In this document: one piece after another, positions 44,437-52,035 of the stretch
How the letters are laid out: each line of letters opens with the position of its first letter
How positions within the stretch are numbered: position 1 is the stretch's first letter
NCBI GenBank assembly: GCA_964501365.1
Contig: CAZCST010000001.1
Span: 124,001 to 188,000 of the forward strand
From: CAZAMB01 sp964501365
GTDB lineage: Bacteria; Planctomycetota; Phycisphaerae; UBA1845
DNA length: 64,000 nt
Direction: 5' to 3'
Notes under the pieces: model-generated
What the model was told of the DNA's origin: nothing
Databases searched by the model: none
The model's input: only the letters and a program-made list of their open reading frames with translations
Program-made: the position numbers and the translations under genes

Positions 44437-45879
44437 GTGCAAACACCACCCGACAACTCCGATCACGAACTCCTTTGCCCTGAATGCGATTACAACCTCA
44501 CCGGTTCCACCTCCGATCGCTGCGCGTGGTGTGGATGGCCCATAGAAGTTCAGCAGCTCGTTGCGGCCAACCTCTCGCGGAACCACGGCGTACGGCTCAG
44601 CGTCGCGGCTGCGGCATTGATTGTCGGCGGCGGCACTCTGGTAGCACTCATGGCGCTTTTCTCGCATGGTCGTCAACTTGGCTGGCGTGATGCACTGGCC
44701 GTCGTCACCGCTTTCTTTGTCGCTCTTGCGCATTTCGGGCTGGCGTTCGTCGTGCTGCGCGCCCCCCGACCCTGGCCGATGCGGACAGGGGAGGCATCGA
44801 ATATTTTTCGAATCATCGGCTGGGGCTCGATCGTGGCGAGCGTCGTCGCTTCGACACCCCGTCTTTCCGATGCGCCTACTCCCCTCGTGGTAAAGGGAGT
44901 TCCGGTCAATGGCGTCATGGAGTTCGTCATGACAGCCGTATTCTTCTCCATGCCCGGCGTGATGCTGTTGGTGCTCAGGCTCGTCTCGTATCGCCAGAAA
45001 GGGTACGGCTTGTTGCGGAGCTCGTCGCGCGAGGGCGGCCGGGCCGGGCTGCCGTTTGTCGTGGAGGTCGGTCGGCGATATGAGACCAGTCAGTTATCGC
45101 AAACATGGAGCGATGCTCCCCGGCCTACTGCGCCGAGCGTTGAAGAATTGATCGCGCGCACATGGGAGGCCGAAGTCGCTGTGGCGCAGGAGGATGGCCA
45201 CAGGCTGTACAATGGCCGGGTTGGAAGGCTCGTCAAGGTAGATTCCTCGAAAGATGGTTTGCATTTCACGCTGGGTGAAAGCTGCTACCGCGACTTTCTC
45301 GGCACAAATCTGTTTCATGCTGCTCAGGTCGCGCGGATGAATCCAGCCTTCCTCGCCGACGCTCTGGGCATCAGCGTACTTGTGATGACCTCCGACGGCT
45401 TCATTGCGCTGGGTCGTCGCAGCCGTAAGGTTCTCTTTCATGCCGAGCATGTACACACCTTTGGCGGCCTGTTGGAGGACGCCGATCGTACGCCGCAAGG
45501 CTACGACCTTACTCAAAGTGCCCTCCGCGAGTTGGAAGAGGAACTCGGCATAAAGCCCGCCGATTTTGTTTCGATCGCTGTCACAGGCATGGTGCGCGAT
45601 CGCGCCATCCGACAGCCAGAGTTGATCTTTGACACGACCATTGCCCTCACTCGCCACGAACTGACGGCCAGGTTCACCGCCCGACAAGATGATGAACACA
45701 CTTCTTTGGAATTCGTGGCCGACGACCCCGACGCAGCGGTGGCGTTTCTTCACGCAACTTCCAAAGTGACTCCGGTTGCCCAGGCGGCCATTCTTCTCCA
45801 CGGAAAGCACCTGTGGGGAACGCAGTGGTTCGACCGGGCGTGCTTGGACCTGTACGGCGAGCTCGCCATAGTGAAGTGA
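44437..45879 (+). CDS. Zinc ribbon-membrane-NUDT22-like Nudix fusion protein
   Basis: A 480-residue three-part protein with a GTG start. Residues 14-34 are a zinc ribbon, CPECDYNLTG and CAWCGW. Four membrane helices lie between about 53 and 190. The C-terminal half matches the eukaryotic NUDT22 pattern, with YRDFLGTN, a LADALGI segment and a RRSRKV stretch before the Nudix box, where NUDT22 hydrolyses UDP-sugars. Unlike human NUDT22, which has a degenerate box, this one keeps GGLLE..RELEEELGI and so should bind Mg and be active. The active domain probably faces the cytoplasm. The NUDT22 match is from memory of its motifs, not an alignment. It is the last chromosomal gene before the mobile island. 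Confidence 0.82.
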   Translation: MQTPPDNSDHELLCPECDYNLTGSTSDRCAWCGWPIEVQQLVAANLSRNHGVRLSVAAAALIVGGGTLVALMALFSHGRQLGWRDALAVVTAFFVALAHFGLAFVVLRAPRPWPMRTGEASNIFRIIGWGSIVASVVASTPRLSDAPTPLVVKGVPVNGVMEFVMTAVFFSMPGVMLLVLRLVSYRQKGYGLLRSSSREGGRAGLPFVVEVGRRYETSQLSQTWSDAPRPTAPSVEELIARTWEAEVAVAQEDGHRLYNGRVGRLVKVDSSKDGLHFTLGESCYRDFLGTNLFHAAQVARMNPAFLADALGISVLVMTSDGFIALGRRSRKVLFHAEHVHTFGGLLEDADRTPQGYDLTQSALRELEEELGIKPADFVSIAVTGMVRDRAIRQPELIFDTTIALTRHELTARFTARQDDEHTSLEFVADDPDAAVAFLHATSKVTPVAQAAILLHGKHLWGTQWFDRACLDLYGELAIVK

Positions 45880-46041
45880 GCCTTTCAATCGGCTTTGTTC
45901 CGTAGTTTGCATATTGGAGTTGCGAACGGGCACGGACCTGGATTCGGGGGCCAAATGAAGAGCGATTTGTCGTAAAGAGTGTCTGAAAGATGGGTTCGAG
46001 TTGTTATTTCTCGGAAGTATATACCTACCGCAAGGGGGTCC

Positions 46042-46248
46042 ACGTGCAAGTATTTGGTGAATCCGTTGACGGCTGACGCCGAGCTTGTCGCCGATCCGTT
46101 GGCATGTCCAACCATCGGCACGGAGGCTTATCGCATCAGCAATCGGAAAAGTTCGAGGCCGACCACGCGGCCTTACTTCTTTTTTGGCTTTGGGCTTGAT
46201 TTTGCGGGTGGCTTTTTCTTTAACGCCTTCTCCACGGCTGATTCCCAA
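46042..46248 (-). CDS. HTH-domain frame, probably reached by -1 frameshifting
   Basis: This frame encodes a helix-turn-helix segment of the resolvase/AraC-like small-HTH type: GRPRTFPIADAISLRADGW then TCQRIGDKLGVSRQRIHQIL. It overlaps the 46-residue ORF in the -1 frame. Its own first start is a TTG at 46248 with no ribosome site, while a slippery heptamer connects the two frames at 46179-46185. The frame stays open as far as 45094, but there it runs antisense through the Nudix gene, so the real C-terminus is unclear and may be truncated at the island edge. I end the feature after the HTH. Confidence 0.45.
46156..46185 (-). promoter_or_regulatory. Predicted programmed -1 ribosomal frameshift site
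   Basis: On the minus strand: slippery A_AAA_AAG (46185-46179) in the zero frame, spacer AAGTA, then the hairpin AGGCCG-CGTGGT-CGGCCT (6-bp stem, 46173-46156). The zero-frame TAA (46175-46173) lies one codon after the heptamer. Confidence 0.65.
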
Positions 46249-46313
46249 TCGCCTTCGATTTTCAAGAGTTTCGGCGTTGGTCCAGTCGGCTTGCGTTCTT
46301 TCTTGGCTGACAT
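46173..46313 (-). CDS. Small IS1595-associated protein (46 residues)
   Basis: MSAKKERKPTGPTPKLLKIE, then GDWESAVEKALKKKPPAKS, ending SPKPKKK. The pattern GPxPxxLKIxGDWxxAVxKALxKKxP recalls short proteins I have seen next to IS1595-type transposases; that is recollection, and the function is unknown to me. It starts 46 bases after the transposase stop on the same strand, so it should share its transcript. The end carries an A-rich slippery sequence that can pass ribosomes into the HTH frame. The basic, lysine-rich tail suggests nucleic-acid contact. Confidence 0.7.
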   Translation of the reverse strand: MSAKKERKPTGPTPKLLKIEGDWESAVEKALKKKPPAKSSPKPKKK

Positions 46314-46359
46314 GGTTCGGCGGCCTCCGCGTAAGGCAATCAACCTTACAGCCAGTCCT

Positions 46360-47319
46360 TCAAGCTGCTGGCGGCTTGTAGTATAGCCGCTTCCCCTCCG
46401 CTCCGCGAATTGCTGCTATCGTGCGCTCTCCATCCTCCAGCTTGCGACCGTTCCAACGGAACGCAAATTCGTTGACATAACGGTGCAAGTGCTTCTTGCT
46501 TACATTGTGATAGACGCCGTACATGCCTCTTTTGATAAGCGCGAAGAACGATTCGGCGGTATTGCAGTGCGCGAATCCATCGCGGGCATACTCTTTGCGA
46601 CGATGGTTGACCGTTTCGTGGCCGAATAAGAACTTCTTTCCCGGCTGGGAATACAGCGGACTCTCGTCTGTCATCAAAACAGATCGTTTGCAATCCACCG
46701 ATTCGTCGATTGCTTCGCGCAGGTTTTTGGAATTGACGGTTGGCATTACGCGAGCGCGTACATTGCCTTCGCGTTGAACCAACGCAACGACTGGTGTTTT
46801 GAGTGTCCCTTTGCCAGATTTCCCGGTGTAAGGCTTTGGTTTTCCGCCGACATAGGTTTCGTCGATTTCAATAATGCCTTTCAGTTTGTCGGGCGGCGCA
46901 TCGTCGGTCATCGCGTAACGGATTCGGTGCATCATAAACAGCGCCGACTTGTAGGTCAGTCCGGTGTGTCGTTTGATTTCAAGCGCCGAAGCGCCTTTCT
47001 TGCTGGTAGATGCTCGCCAAAACCCATAACACCAATGCTTGAGCGGAATTCGGCTTTCTTCAAACACCGTGCCGATCCGCACGGTGAATTGTCGTTTGCA
47101 ATCCTTACAGCGCCAAAGGTATCGCTTGCTGCGCTCGCCGGATTTCGCATCGACCATTTTGTAAACGGACGTGCAGCCACAACGCGGGCAGAACGGTTGT
47201 TCTCCCCATCGCTTGTTCTCCATGAATTCGACTGCTGCGGTTTCGTCCATACATGCACGCGGCAATTCGGCCACAATGACCGATTTGTCCTGTCCGACCT
47301 TGCGTTGATCGATAGCCAT
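46360..47319 (-). CDS. IS1595-family (ISXO2-like) transposase
   Basis: A 319-residue DDE-type transposase. An N-terminal zinc ribbon (CPRCGC at about 44-49 and CKDC at about 71-74) is followed by a helix-turn-helix-like region (STSKKGASALEIKRHTGLTYKSA) and the ISXO2 catalytic domain: first Asp in IEIDETYVGGK, second in LMTDESPLY, and the third acidic or Asn/Glu site in CNTAESFFALIKRGMYGVYH. The C-terminal FAFRWNGR is a family hallmark. The frame is full length with no break, so the element may still be active. A consensus promoter lies just upstream. Confidence 0.92.
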   Translation of the reverse strand: MAIDQRKVGQDKSVIVAELPRACMDETAAVEFMENKRWGEQPFCPRCGCTSVYKMVDAKSGERSKRYLWRCKDCKRQFTVRIGTVFEESRIPLKHWCYGFWRASTSKKGASALEIKRHTGLTYKSALFMMHRIRYAMTDDAPPDKLKGIIEIDETYVGGKPKPYTGKSGKGTLKTPVVALVQREGNVRARVMPTVNSKNLREAIDESVDCKRSVLMTDESPLYSQPGKKFLFGHETVNHRRKEYARDGFAHCNTAESFFALIKRGMYGVYHNVSKKHLHRYVNEFAFRWNGRKLEDGERTIAAIRGAEGKRLYYKPPAA

Positions 47320-47342
47320 GAAAGTCCTGCCTTTCTGCTAAC

Positions 47343-47371
47343 ATTATACACTACGCAATGAATTGCGTCAA
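47343..47371 (-). promoter_or_regulatory. Sigma-70-type promoter of the transposase with embedded palindrome
   Basis: On the minus strand TTGACG (47371-47366), a 17-base spacer and TATAAT (47348-47343), a near-perfect consensus. The spacer and -35 edge contain the exact palindrome ACGCAAT-GA-ATTGCGT (47353-47368), and AACATTATA/TATAATGTT flank it (47340-47381). It is a likely operator for a repressor. Confidence 0.75.
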
Positions 47372-47432
47372 ATATAATGTTTGTATTGGCGAATTTTTCT
47401 ACGGCAAAAAGCTGTGAATAGCGGTACAATAA

Positions 47433-47510
47433 ATGTCGCCAGCCCAGAAAAAAGACGTAAAAGCCGCCAAAATGCGTAAGTTTGGCTATTTGACCCGACT
47501 TAACTTATAG
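47433..47510 (+). CDS. Possible 25-residue leader ORF before the toxin gene
   Basis: MSPAQKKDVKAAKMRKFGYL and a further five residues, basic. It ends six bases before the toxin start. TACAAT just upstream (47425-47430) could be a -10 box, but there is no good -35 or ribosome site. It may simply be chance. Confidence 0.25.
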   Translation: MSPAQKKDVKAAKMRKFGYLTRLNL

Positions 47511-47516
47511 GTTAAT

Positions 47517-47909
47517 ATGCATATTGTCGATGGGCTTTACGTTGGGCCTGAGTATGCGACTGCCGTTTGGTTGTCGCGCAAAGCAGATAAGGCGCTTGAT
47601 AGGTTACACAGGCATGGCCGCGACATCGATTTGCTTCAGGACAAAATCGAGCATTATGCTAAGGCCGGATTCATCAAATTTGAAGGGGGTCCAGTTCTCA
47701 AGCATGAATGGGATGGCGTGTACAGATTGGGTCGGCCCGACTCCTTGCTTCGCATGATCGGATTTTATGCGCACGACAACAAGGGCCAGTTCTTAATCAT
47801 GGATGCATTCTTGAAACTCAAGGGTGGCCTAGGTAGCCATGAAAGAGAACGGATCAACGAAATAGCCAGAGTGAAGCGATATGGCGATTGGCAAGAAGGG
47901 TTGGGCTGA
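47517..47909 (+). CDS. HigB/RelE-like toxin (Gp49-type)
   Basis: A 130-residue protein with the pattern of HigB/Gp49-like RelE-superfamily toxins, which cleave mRNA on the ribosome. ALDRLHRHGRDIDLLQDKIEHY is the first helix. KHEWDGVYRLGRPDSLLRMIGFY supplies the central sheet with basic residues, and FLIMDAFLKLKGGLGSHERERINEIARVKRY is the C-terminal strand and helix found in Gp49-type toxins. AGG lies six bases before the ATG. Its stop is immediately followed by the ATG of a Xre-type antitoxin, the toxin-first order of higBA. The family assignment is by pattern only. Confidence 0.8.
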   Translation: MHIVDGLYVGPEYATAVWLSRKADKALDRLHRHGRDIDLLQDKIEHYAKAGFIKFEGGPVLKHEWDGVYRLGRPDSLLRMIGFYAHDNKGQFLIMDAFLKLKGGLGSHERERINEIARVKRYGDWQEGLG

Positions 47910-48413
47910 ATGAGCGTCACAAAAATACGTGAAAGACTCGCTTCTTTTCGCCAAACACCAGAGAGCTTCGCGCATGAACTCCGATTGAGCCTTAGCGAAA
48001 TCGTAATGGAAGAACTGCGCGAGCATGGGCTATCGCAACGCGAGCTTGCTGAAAAATCAGGCATGAAAGAGCCGTTCATTACTCGCGTATTGAGTGGCGA
48101 TCAAAACTGGACAACCGAGACTGCGGGTCGAGTCCTGCACGCTCTCGCAGTGCGAGGTCGTATATCAAGAGTGCTCGACTCATCTAAGGTTGATTCCGGA
48201 CTTACTAATCGTGACGAAATGTCGGGTTTGGAAAATCCTACATGGACGCTCCATGCCACGGACGGCAACCAATCGGCCATCAATCTAAAGGATTATTCAA
48301 TTGGCACGACAGCGAAAACCAACGAATGGACAAGCGACGAAACCTCAGAAAACGGGTCAGCCAAAGGCCCCAGAGGTAACATTCCCGAATATGCTCACGT
48401 CATCGGATGTTAA
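47910..48413 (+). CDS. Xre-family HTH antitoxin (HigA-like)
   Basis: A 167-residue protein. The middle carries an HTH_3 domain (LREHGLSQRELAEKSGMK and EPFITRVLSGDQNWTTETAGRVL, about 35-75), as in HigA antitoxins that neutralise the toxin and repress their own promoter. It starts directly after the toxin stop. The C-terminal 80 residues are polar and low in hydrophobics. The last 38 codons overlap the next ORF in another frame, so part of this tail may be dispensable, or the true stop may have been lost. Confidence 0.8.
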   Translation: MSVTKIRERLASFRQTPESFAHELRLSLSEIVMEELREHGLSQRELAEKSGMKEPFITRVLSGDQNWTTETAGRVLHALAVRGRISRVLDSSKVDSGLTNRDEMSGLENPTWTLHATDGNQSAINLKDYSIGTTAKTNEWTSDETSENGSAKGPRGNIPEYAHVIGC

Positions 48414-48615
48414 ATCGATCTGGGTGGACCGAATGCAGATGTTCGTGCGTAACGATATCTCGAACGCCACTCTTAGTTTTTTCACGTTCATGCCGCCCAA
48501 CCATTCGATAGAAGTGTCACGAATCGTCACAACTCATGCTCACCTTAAAGAAATCGCCGATGTGATTTGTCGCAACCTTAACCACTATCCGGAAAAACAA
48601 GCCGATTCAAAATAA
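48301..48615 (+). CDS. Small protein, possibly DUF3467-like
   Basis: A 104-residue protein with a TTG start that has AAAGGA about seven bases upstream, better supported than the ATG at 48391. After a basic, Pro/Thr-rich start, IWVDRMQMFVRNDISNATL, SFFTFMPPN and EVSRIVTTHAHLKEIADVI recall the DUF3467 layout, in which a short sandwich ends in a helix after a SRIV(M/T) strand. That match is weak. It overlaps the antitoxin end and lies four bases before the next gene, so it is probably co-transcribed with the toxin-antitoxin genes. Confidence 0.6.
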   Translation: MARQRKPTNGQATKPQKTGQPKAPEVTFPNMLTSSDVKSIWVDRMQMFVRNDISNATLSFFTFMPPNHSIEVSRIVTTHAHLKEIADVICRNLNHYPEKQADSK

Positions 48616-48619
48616 GCCC

Positions 48620-48916
48620 ATGAAGAGTCGCCGGACAAGAGATTTCAAAGTGCTCTATTCGGCACTTCCTGTGAACGCCCAGCAAACAGGAAAATCTAAG
48701 TTCCGGGAGTATTTTCTGAGAGACCAAAATCACCCAATACTTGCAAGGCATTACCTACATGACGTAAAAGGCGAGCCGAAAAACAGCATTGCTGTTACGA
48801 TTCAGAATGGCTATCGGGCGGTGGGCTTTTTTGATGAGCCGAAGGATACGTATGTATGGTACTGGTGCGGATCACATCGAGATTATGATCGGAAGTATAG
48901 AAAGGGAGGTCGTTAA
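48620..48916 (+). CDS. RelE/ParE-superfamily toxin-like protein
   Basis: A 98-residue basic protein. The first half (FKVLYSALPVNAQQTGKSKF, then FLRDQNHPILARHY) fits the two N-terminal helices and HP turn of a RelE-like subgroup. The second half holds NGYRAVGFFDE and DTYVWYWCGSHRDYDRKY, close to the YRAxG..(D)xxxWxWIGSHxDYD signature of that subgroup. It would be an mRNA-cleaving or gyrase-type toxin. Its partner would be the small protein just upstream or the Xre antitoxin; there is no separate antitoxin gene after it. It overlaps the end of the convergent gene by four bases. Confidence 0.7.
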   Translation: MKSRRTRDFKVLYSALPVNAQQTGKSKFREYFLRDQNHPILARHYLHDVKGEPKNSIAVTIQNGYRAVGFFDEPKDTYVWYWCGSHRDYDRKYRKGGR

Positions 48917-49392
48917 CTCCACGGATTATCGACTTCTTCTGTCTTGCCAGCGCAATAGTCGGCAACGGCTCTGTCGTGATATCCTTGGAGTACCTCGCGC
49001 TGGAACTCAGTAGGCAACGGATCAATCATGGACTCAACCTTGTCGAGCAGCTCGCGGAATTGCTCTTCACGGTTAATCGTGTATCCAAAATCTACGGCGG
49101 AATCGATCATCCGAATAACGGCTTCGCCAAGGGTTTTTAGAAGCGCCCCGATCGCTTTTAGTTCGTCGTGTTTCTTTTGGTTATACAGGTCAAACGACTT
49201 GGATACTCGCTCTTCCCATTGATTAGAAAGGCGAATCCATCTATGCATTGGGATAATTCCACAAGCAACCGTATCTTCAAGATCGTAGACGACCATAGCA
49301 AGTTCATGTTCTCGCATGATCGCATCCATTGCGTCGGCAGTTTTCTTGTAGCTGAAAACAAGATCGTTGGTGAGTTGGAGGCTATCAAGCAT
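48913..49392 (-). CDS. Hypothetical helical protein of the island
   Basis: A 159-residue protein starting at the ATG at 49392; the frame extends to a TTG at 49452, which I think less likely. It is mostly predicted helix, rich in Glu, Lys and Asp (REEQFRELLDKVESMIDPL), without membrane segments or known motifs. Codon choice is AT-richer than in the flanking genes, as in the other island genes. It converges with the RelE-like gene, sharing four bases. Function unknown. Confidence 0.6.
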   Translation of the reverse strand: MLDSLQLTNDLVFSYKKTADAMDAIMREHELAMVVYDLEDTVACGIIPMHRWIRLSNQWEERVSKSFDLYNQKKHDELKAIGALLKTLGEAVIRMIDSAVDFGYTINREEQFRELLDKVESMIDPLPTEFQREVLQGYHDRAVADYCAGKTEEVDNPWS

Positions 49393-49838
49393 AAAGGTTT
49401 GATCGATCCTTACTATCACGAACCTTGAATCATACCATGCCAAAAAAGGCAAGTCAAAATCTTTAACATCATTATTTTCAAGTGGTTATGCAAAATCGAC
49501 CACTTTCTAAAGAATTGCGATTTATTTAGCCCCATAAGCATCAATTCGGAAGAGTTTGCGTTAAGTACATACTTCCGTTATTTCTTCTTTTTGAGAGGCA
49601 CCGAGGCAGTGACGCCAACGTCCAAAAGTCCAATCGTCCAAATGCCGGAAACCGGGGTTCGGAGTGCCGGTGGGTGGTTGTGGTTCTATCGCGCATCATT
49701 CAACAGAACATGCGCGGCGCGCGGATTTTATTGGGAAATCGAAATCAGTCACGCCACAACGCCATCGTAATTGATCGGTCCGCGGGCAAAGTCCACCGCA
49801 TTTCGGACGTTCGCCCGGAATGGTGGGCGTGGCCCATA
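49393..49838. other. Right flank of the island, no gene
   Basis: AT-rich up to about 49600, then GC-rich chromosomal sequence. A word repeat lies at 49618-49648. AACATGCGCGGCGCGC at 49707-49722 recurs at 62500. I see no att-type direct repeat. Confidence 0.5.
49618..49648. repeat. Word repeat at the island edge
   Basis: ACGTCCAAAAGTCCAATCG and TCCAAATGCC, a tandem of GTCCAAA-type words. Confidence 0.6.
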
Positions 49839-50606
49839 CTACATTATGTCGTCATCTGCGCCTTTGGCGCGGGCGGCGACGGCGGCATAGACCTCAGAAG
49901 CGCGGCCACGGCGGAGGGCCTTGGCGCATTCTTCAAGGGTGGCACCGGTAGTTCGAACGTCGTCAATGACCAGAATGCGTGCCCCGCGAACGATTGCGCC
50001 GGGAATCAGCGAAAAGGCTCCGCGCACATTCTCTTTTCGCTGAGGGTAGGACAATCCAACCTGTCGCGGGCCCGAGCGCGTTCGACGCAGGATCGATACG
50101 CAAGGCAAATCCAGCCGCCGCGCAACACCATGCGCCAGCGAACGCGCGACATGAAACCGCCCTTTGAACATCCTCCTCCAATGGCTGGGCACATAGGTCA
50201 CAGCCTCAACGCGCTCAGCCCAACGCGTCGCCAGAATGCTGTCCGCGAGCCATTCGATCAGCAACGGCTCGACATCATGCCGGCCTCGAAACTTGTACTG
50301 GCGGACCAATTCGCCCGCTCTGCCTCCGTACGTCCCGACTCGCGCGGTCCCCAGTATTCGATGTCGCAAATCGCGGCAGACTCCGCAGCCATCCCACGAC
50401 GCCTCATAGGGCCCGACGCTTCCCGCACAAACCGGACAACTCTCGGCAAGCCGCTCGCGCACCGCTTCATCAGCACAGTCGAGGCACAGCGGCGCGCCGC
50501 CCCATCTGCTGCAACACGCACACCGGGGCGGGAAAGCCAGGTCGAGCAGGCCCGCAGTAATGGAACGCAGTTTCTTCAAGGGCCGGTGAGAAATTGTGTC
50601 AGACAT
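49839..50606 (-). CDS. comF: ComF-family phosphoribosyltransferase-like protein
   Basis: A 255-residue protein of the ComF/GntX family. An N-terminal four-cysteine zinc finger (FPPRCACC, LCLDCADE and CPVCAGS, with CGVCR after it) is followed by a type I phosphoribosyltransferase fold whose PRPP loop is ILVIDDVRTTGATL (about 213-226). In naturally competent bacteria ComF takes part in DNA uptake; elsewhere its role is unclear. Length is normal. It is a single gene, and the efflux operon starts 91 bases away in the opposite direction. Confidence 0.9.
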   Translation of the reverse strand: MSDTISHRPLKKLRSITAGLLDLAFPPRCACCSRWGGAPLCLDCADEAVRERLAESCPVCAGSVGPYEASWDGCGVCRDLRHRILGTARVGTYGGRAGELVRQYKFRGRHDVEPLLIEWLADSILATRWAERVEAVTYVPSHWRRMFKGRFHVARSLAHGVARRLDLPCVSILRRTRSGPRQVGLSYPQRKENVRGAFSLIPGAIVRGARILVIDDVRTTGATLEECAKALRRGRASEVYAAVAARAKGADDDIM

Positions 50607-50697
50607 TGTCTTTCTTCACAGGAAATCGACTGAACGTATAATAACGGATTGCATCCTGCTGGCCCACGCCGGTAATGATCCCCTTGGAAGTGTACTT

Positions 50698-52035
50698 ATG
50701 AGAACGCCTCGGGAAATGTCTGACAAACAGCACACGATCCGGTCGTCTGCCCGCTCCCTCACGGTGATGGCCGTGTTACTCGCGGCGGCGGCACAGGCCC
50801 AGCCTCCCGCGGTGAAAGTGGTGCTCGACAAGGCAAAGACGGTGAACGCCCCTGCCACGATCACTCTGGTTGGATCGGTCCGGCCTGCGCGGTCGAGCCG
50901 GATCGCGTCGGAACTGGCGGGAGTCGTCGCGGATATGCCGGTTCGGGAGGGTGACCGGGTTGAACAGGGCCAAGCGCTGTGCGCGCTCAATGTGGATTCG
51001 TTAACACTACAGCTTGCATCGGCCCAGGCAAAACTCAAATCACTCCAGTCGCGGCACGAAGAGTTGCTGGCCGGAACCCGAAAGGAGGATATCGCTCGAT
51101 TTCAGGCTTTGCTGGAAGAGGCCGATGCCGAACGGGAACGCTGGCGTTTCGAGCGGGATCGCGTTGAACATCTCTATTCGGGAAGCGAGTCGAACGCGAA
51201 GGAAATCTCTGAGGCCCGCGCCTCCTTCCTTGCCGCCGAACAGCGTCGTGCCGCCGCGAAGGCTGAGCTGGACATGGCCCACGCCGGACCGCGCCAGGAG
51301 ACCATCGCACAGGCCGCGTTTGCCGTCGCCGAACAGCAATCTGTTGCCGCCAGATTGGAAAGCGACTTGAAGAAGACGGTGATTCGCGCGCCGTTCACCG
51401 GGTACGTAGTCAGTCGAGCGGTGGAAGTCGGAGAATGGGTTCCCGCAGGCGGAACGGTCGCAACGATGGTCGAACTGAGCACCGTCCTGGTCTGGGTCGA
51501 TGCTCCCGAGACCGCGCTGCCGTACCTAAAAGTCGGCGAGGCTGCCCGCGTTCGCATTGACGCGCTCGGAACATCGTTCGACGGCGTGATCAAGCACGTG
51601 ATGCGCGAGGCCGACCGTGCCGCCCGTACGTTTCCGGTCGAAGTCGAACTGCAGAACCCTGATAACGTTCTCGCCGCCGGCATGTTTGCACGCGCAACGG
51701 TTCCGGCGGGTCCTGCTCAGGCCGCACTGGCCGTGCCCAAAGACACCATTGTGACAAGCGATGGCACGGATCGGGTCGGGTTGATCGTGCAAGGTGCGCA
51801 AGGACCCACGGCCATGCTCGTTCCGGTATCCGTTGGCGGGAGCGTGGGTGACTGGATGACGATCACCTCGGGCAACATCAAGGACGGGGATTCGGTTGTG
51901 ATTCGCGGCACTGAAAATCTGCACGCCTTTCCCGTGGCCGTGGTCGTTGTCGATGAAAAAGGCACTCCCGTGGCCGCAAACCCCGCCTCGCAGCCGCCGC
52001 CGGCGAAGACTCCAGCTCCCGCCAAGGAACAGTAA
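50698..52035 (+). CDS. RND efflux periplasmic adaptor (HlyD/AcrA-like)
   Basis: A 445-residue adaptor linking the inner-membrane RND pump to an outer-membrane channel. I start at the ATG at 50698, with GGAAG seven bases upstream; a signal helix (LTVMAVLLAAAAQAQ) follows. The lipoyl-type halves are ASELAGVVADMPVREGDRV and VIRAPFTGYVVSRAVEVGE, around a helical hairpin at about 100-200 (KLKSLQSRHEELLAGTRKED). A beta-barrel (VWVDAPETALPYLKVG) and a membrane-proximal domain complete it. The C-terminal tail is Pro/Ala-rich. It shares one base (TAATG) with the pump gene. No outer-membrane factor is encoded nearby. Confidence 0.92.
   Translation: MRTPREMSDKQHTIRSSARSLTVMAVLLAAAAQAQPPAVKVVLDKAKTVNAPATITLVGSVRPARSSRIASELAGVVADMPVREGDRVEQGQALCALNVDSLTLQLASAQAKLKSLQSRHEELLAGTRKEDIARFQALLEEADAERERWRFERDRVEHLYSGSESNAKEISEARASFLAAEQRRAAAKAELDMAHAGPRQETIAQAAFAVAEQQSVAARLESDLKKTVIRAPFTGYVVSRAVEVGEWVPAGGTVATMVELSTVLVWVDAPETALPYLKVGEAARVRIDALGTSFDGVIKHVMREADRAARTFPVEVELQNPDNVLAAGMFARATVPAGPAQAALAVPKDTIVTSDGTDRVGLIVQGAQGPTAMLVPVSVGGSVGDWMTITSGNIKDGDSVVIRGTENLHAFPVAVVVVDEKGTPVAANPASQPPPAKTPAPAKEQ

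Larger units (their letters stand above)
46042..47381 (-). mobile_element. IS1595-family insertion sequence (ends not defined)
   Basis: It consists of the transposase, an accessory gene with a frameshift site, and a strong transposase promoter, all on the minus strand. By eye this stretch and the following toxin-antitoxin genes are more AT-rich than the flanks. I could not find convincing terminal inverted repeats or a target duplication, so the limits given are only those of the recognisable parts. Confidence 0.65.

Noticed and set aside
45094..46041. Continuation of the HTH frame across the Nudix gene
   Set aside because: It would make a protein of 385 residues antisense to a clear gene; nothing after the HTH looks coding.
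45885..47520. Terminal inverted repeats of the IS1595 element
   Set aside because: Only short matches such as AATATGCA were found between the two flanks, too short and AT-rich to call ends.
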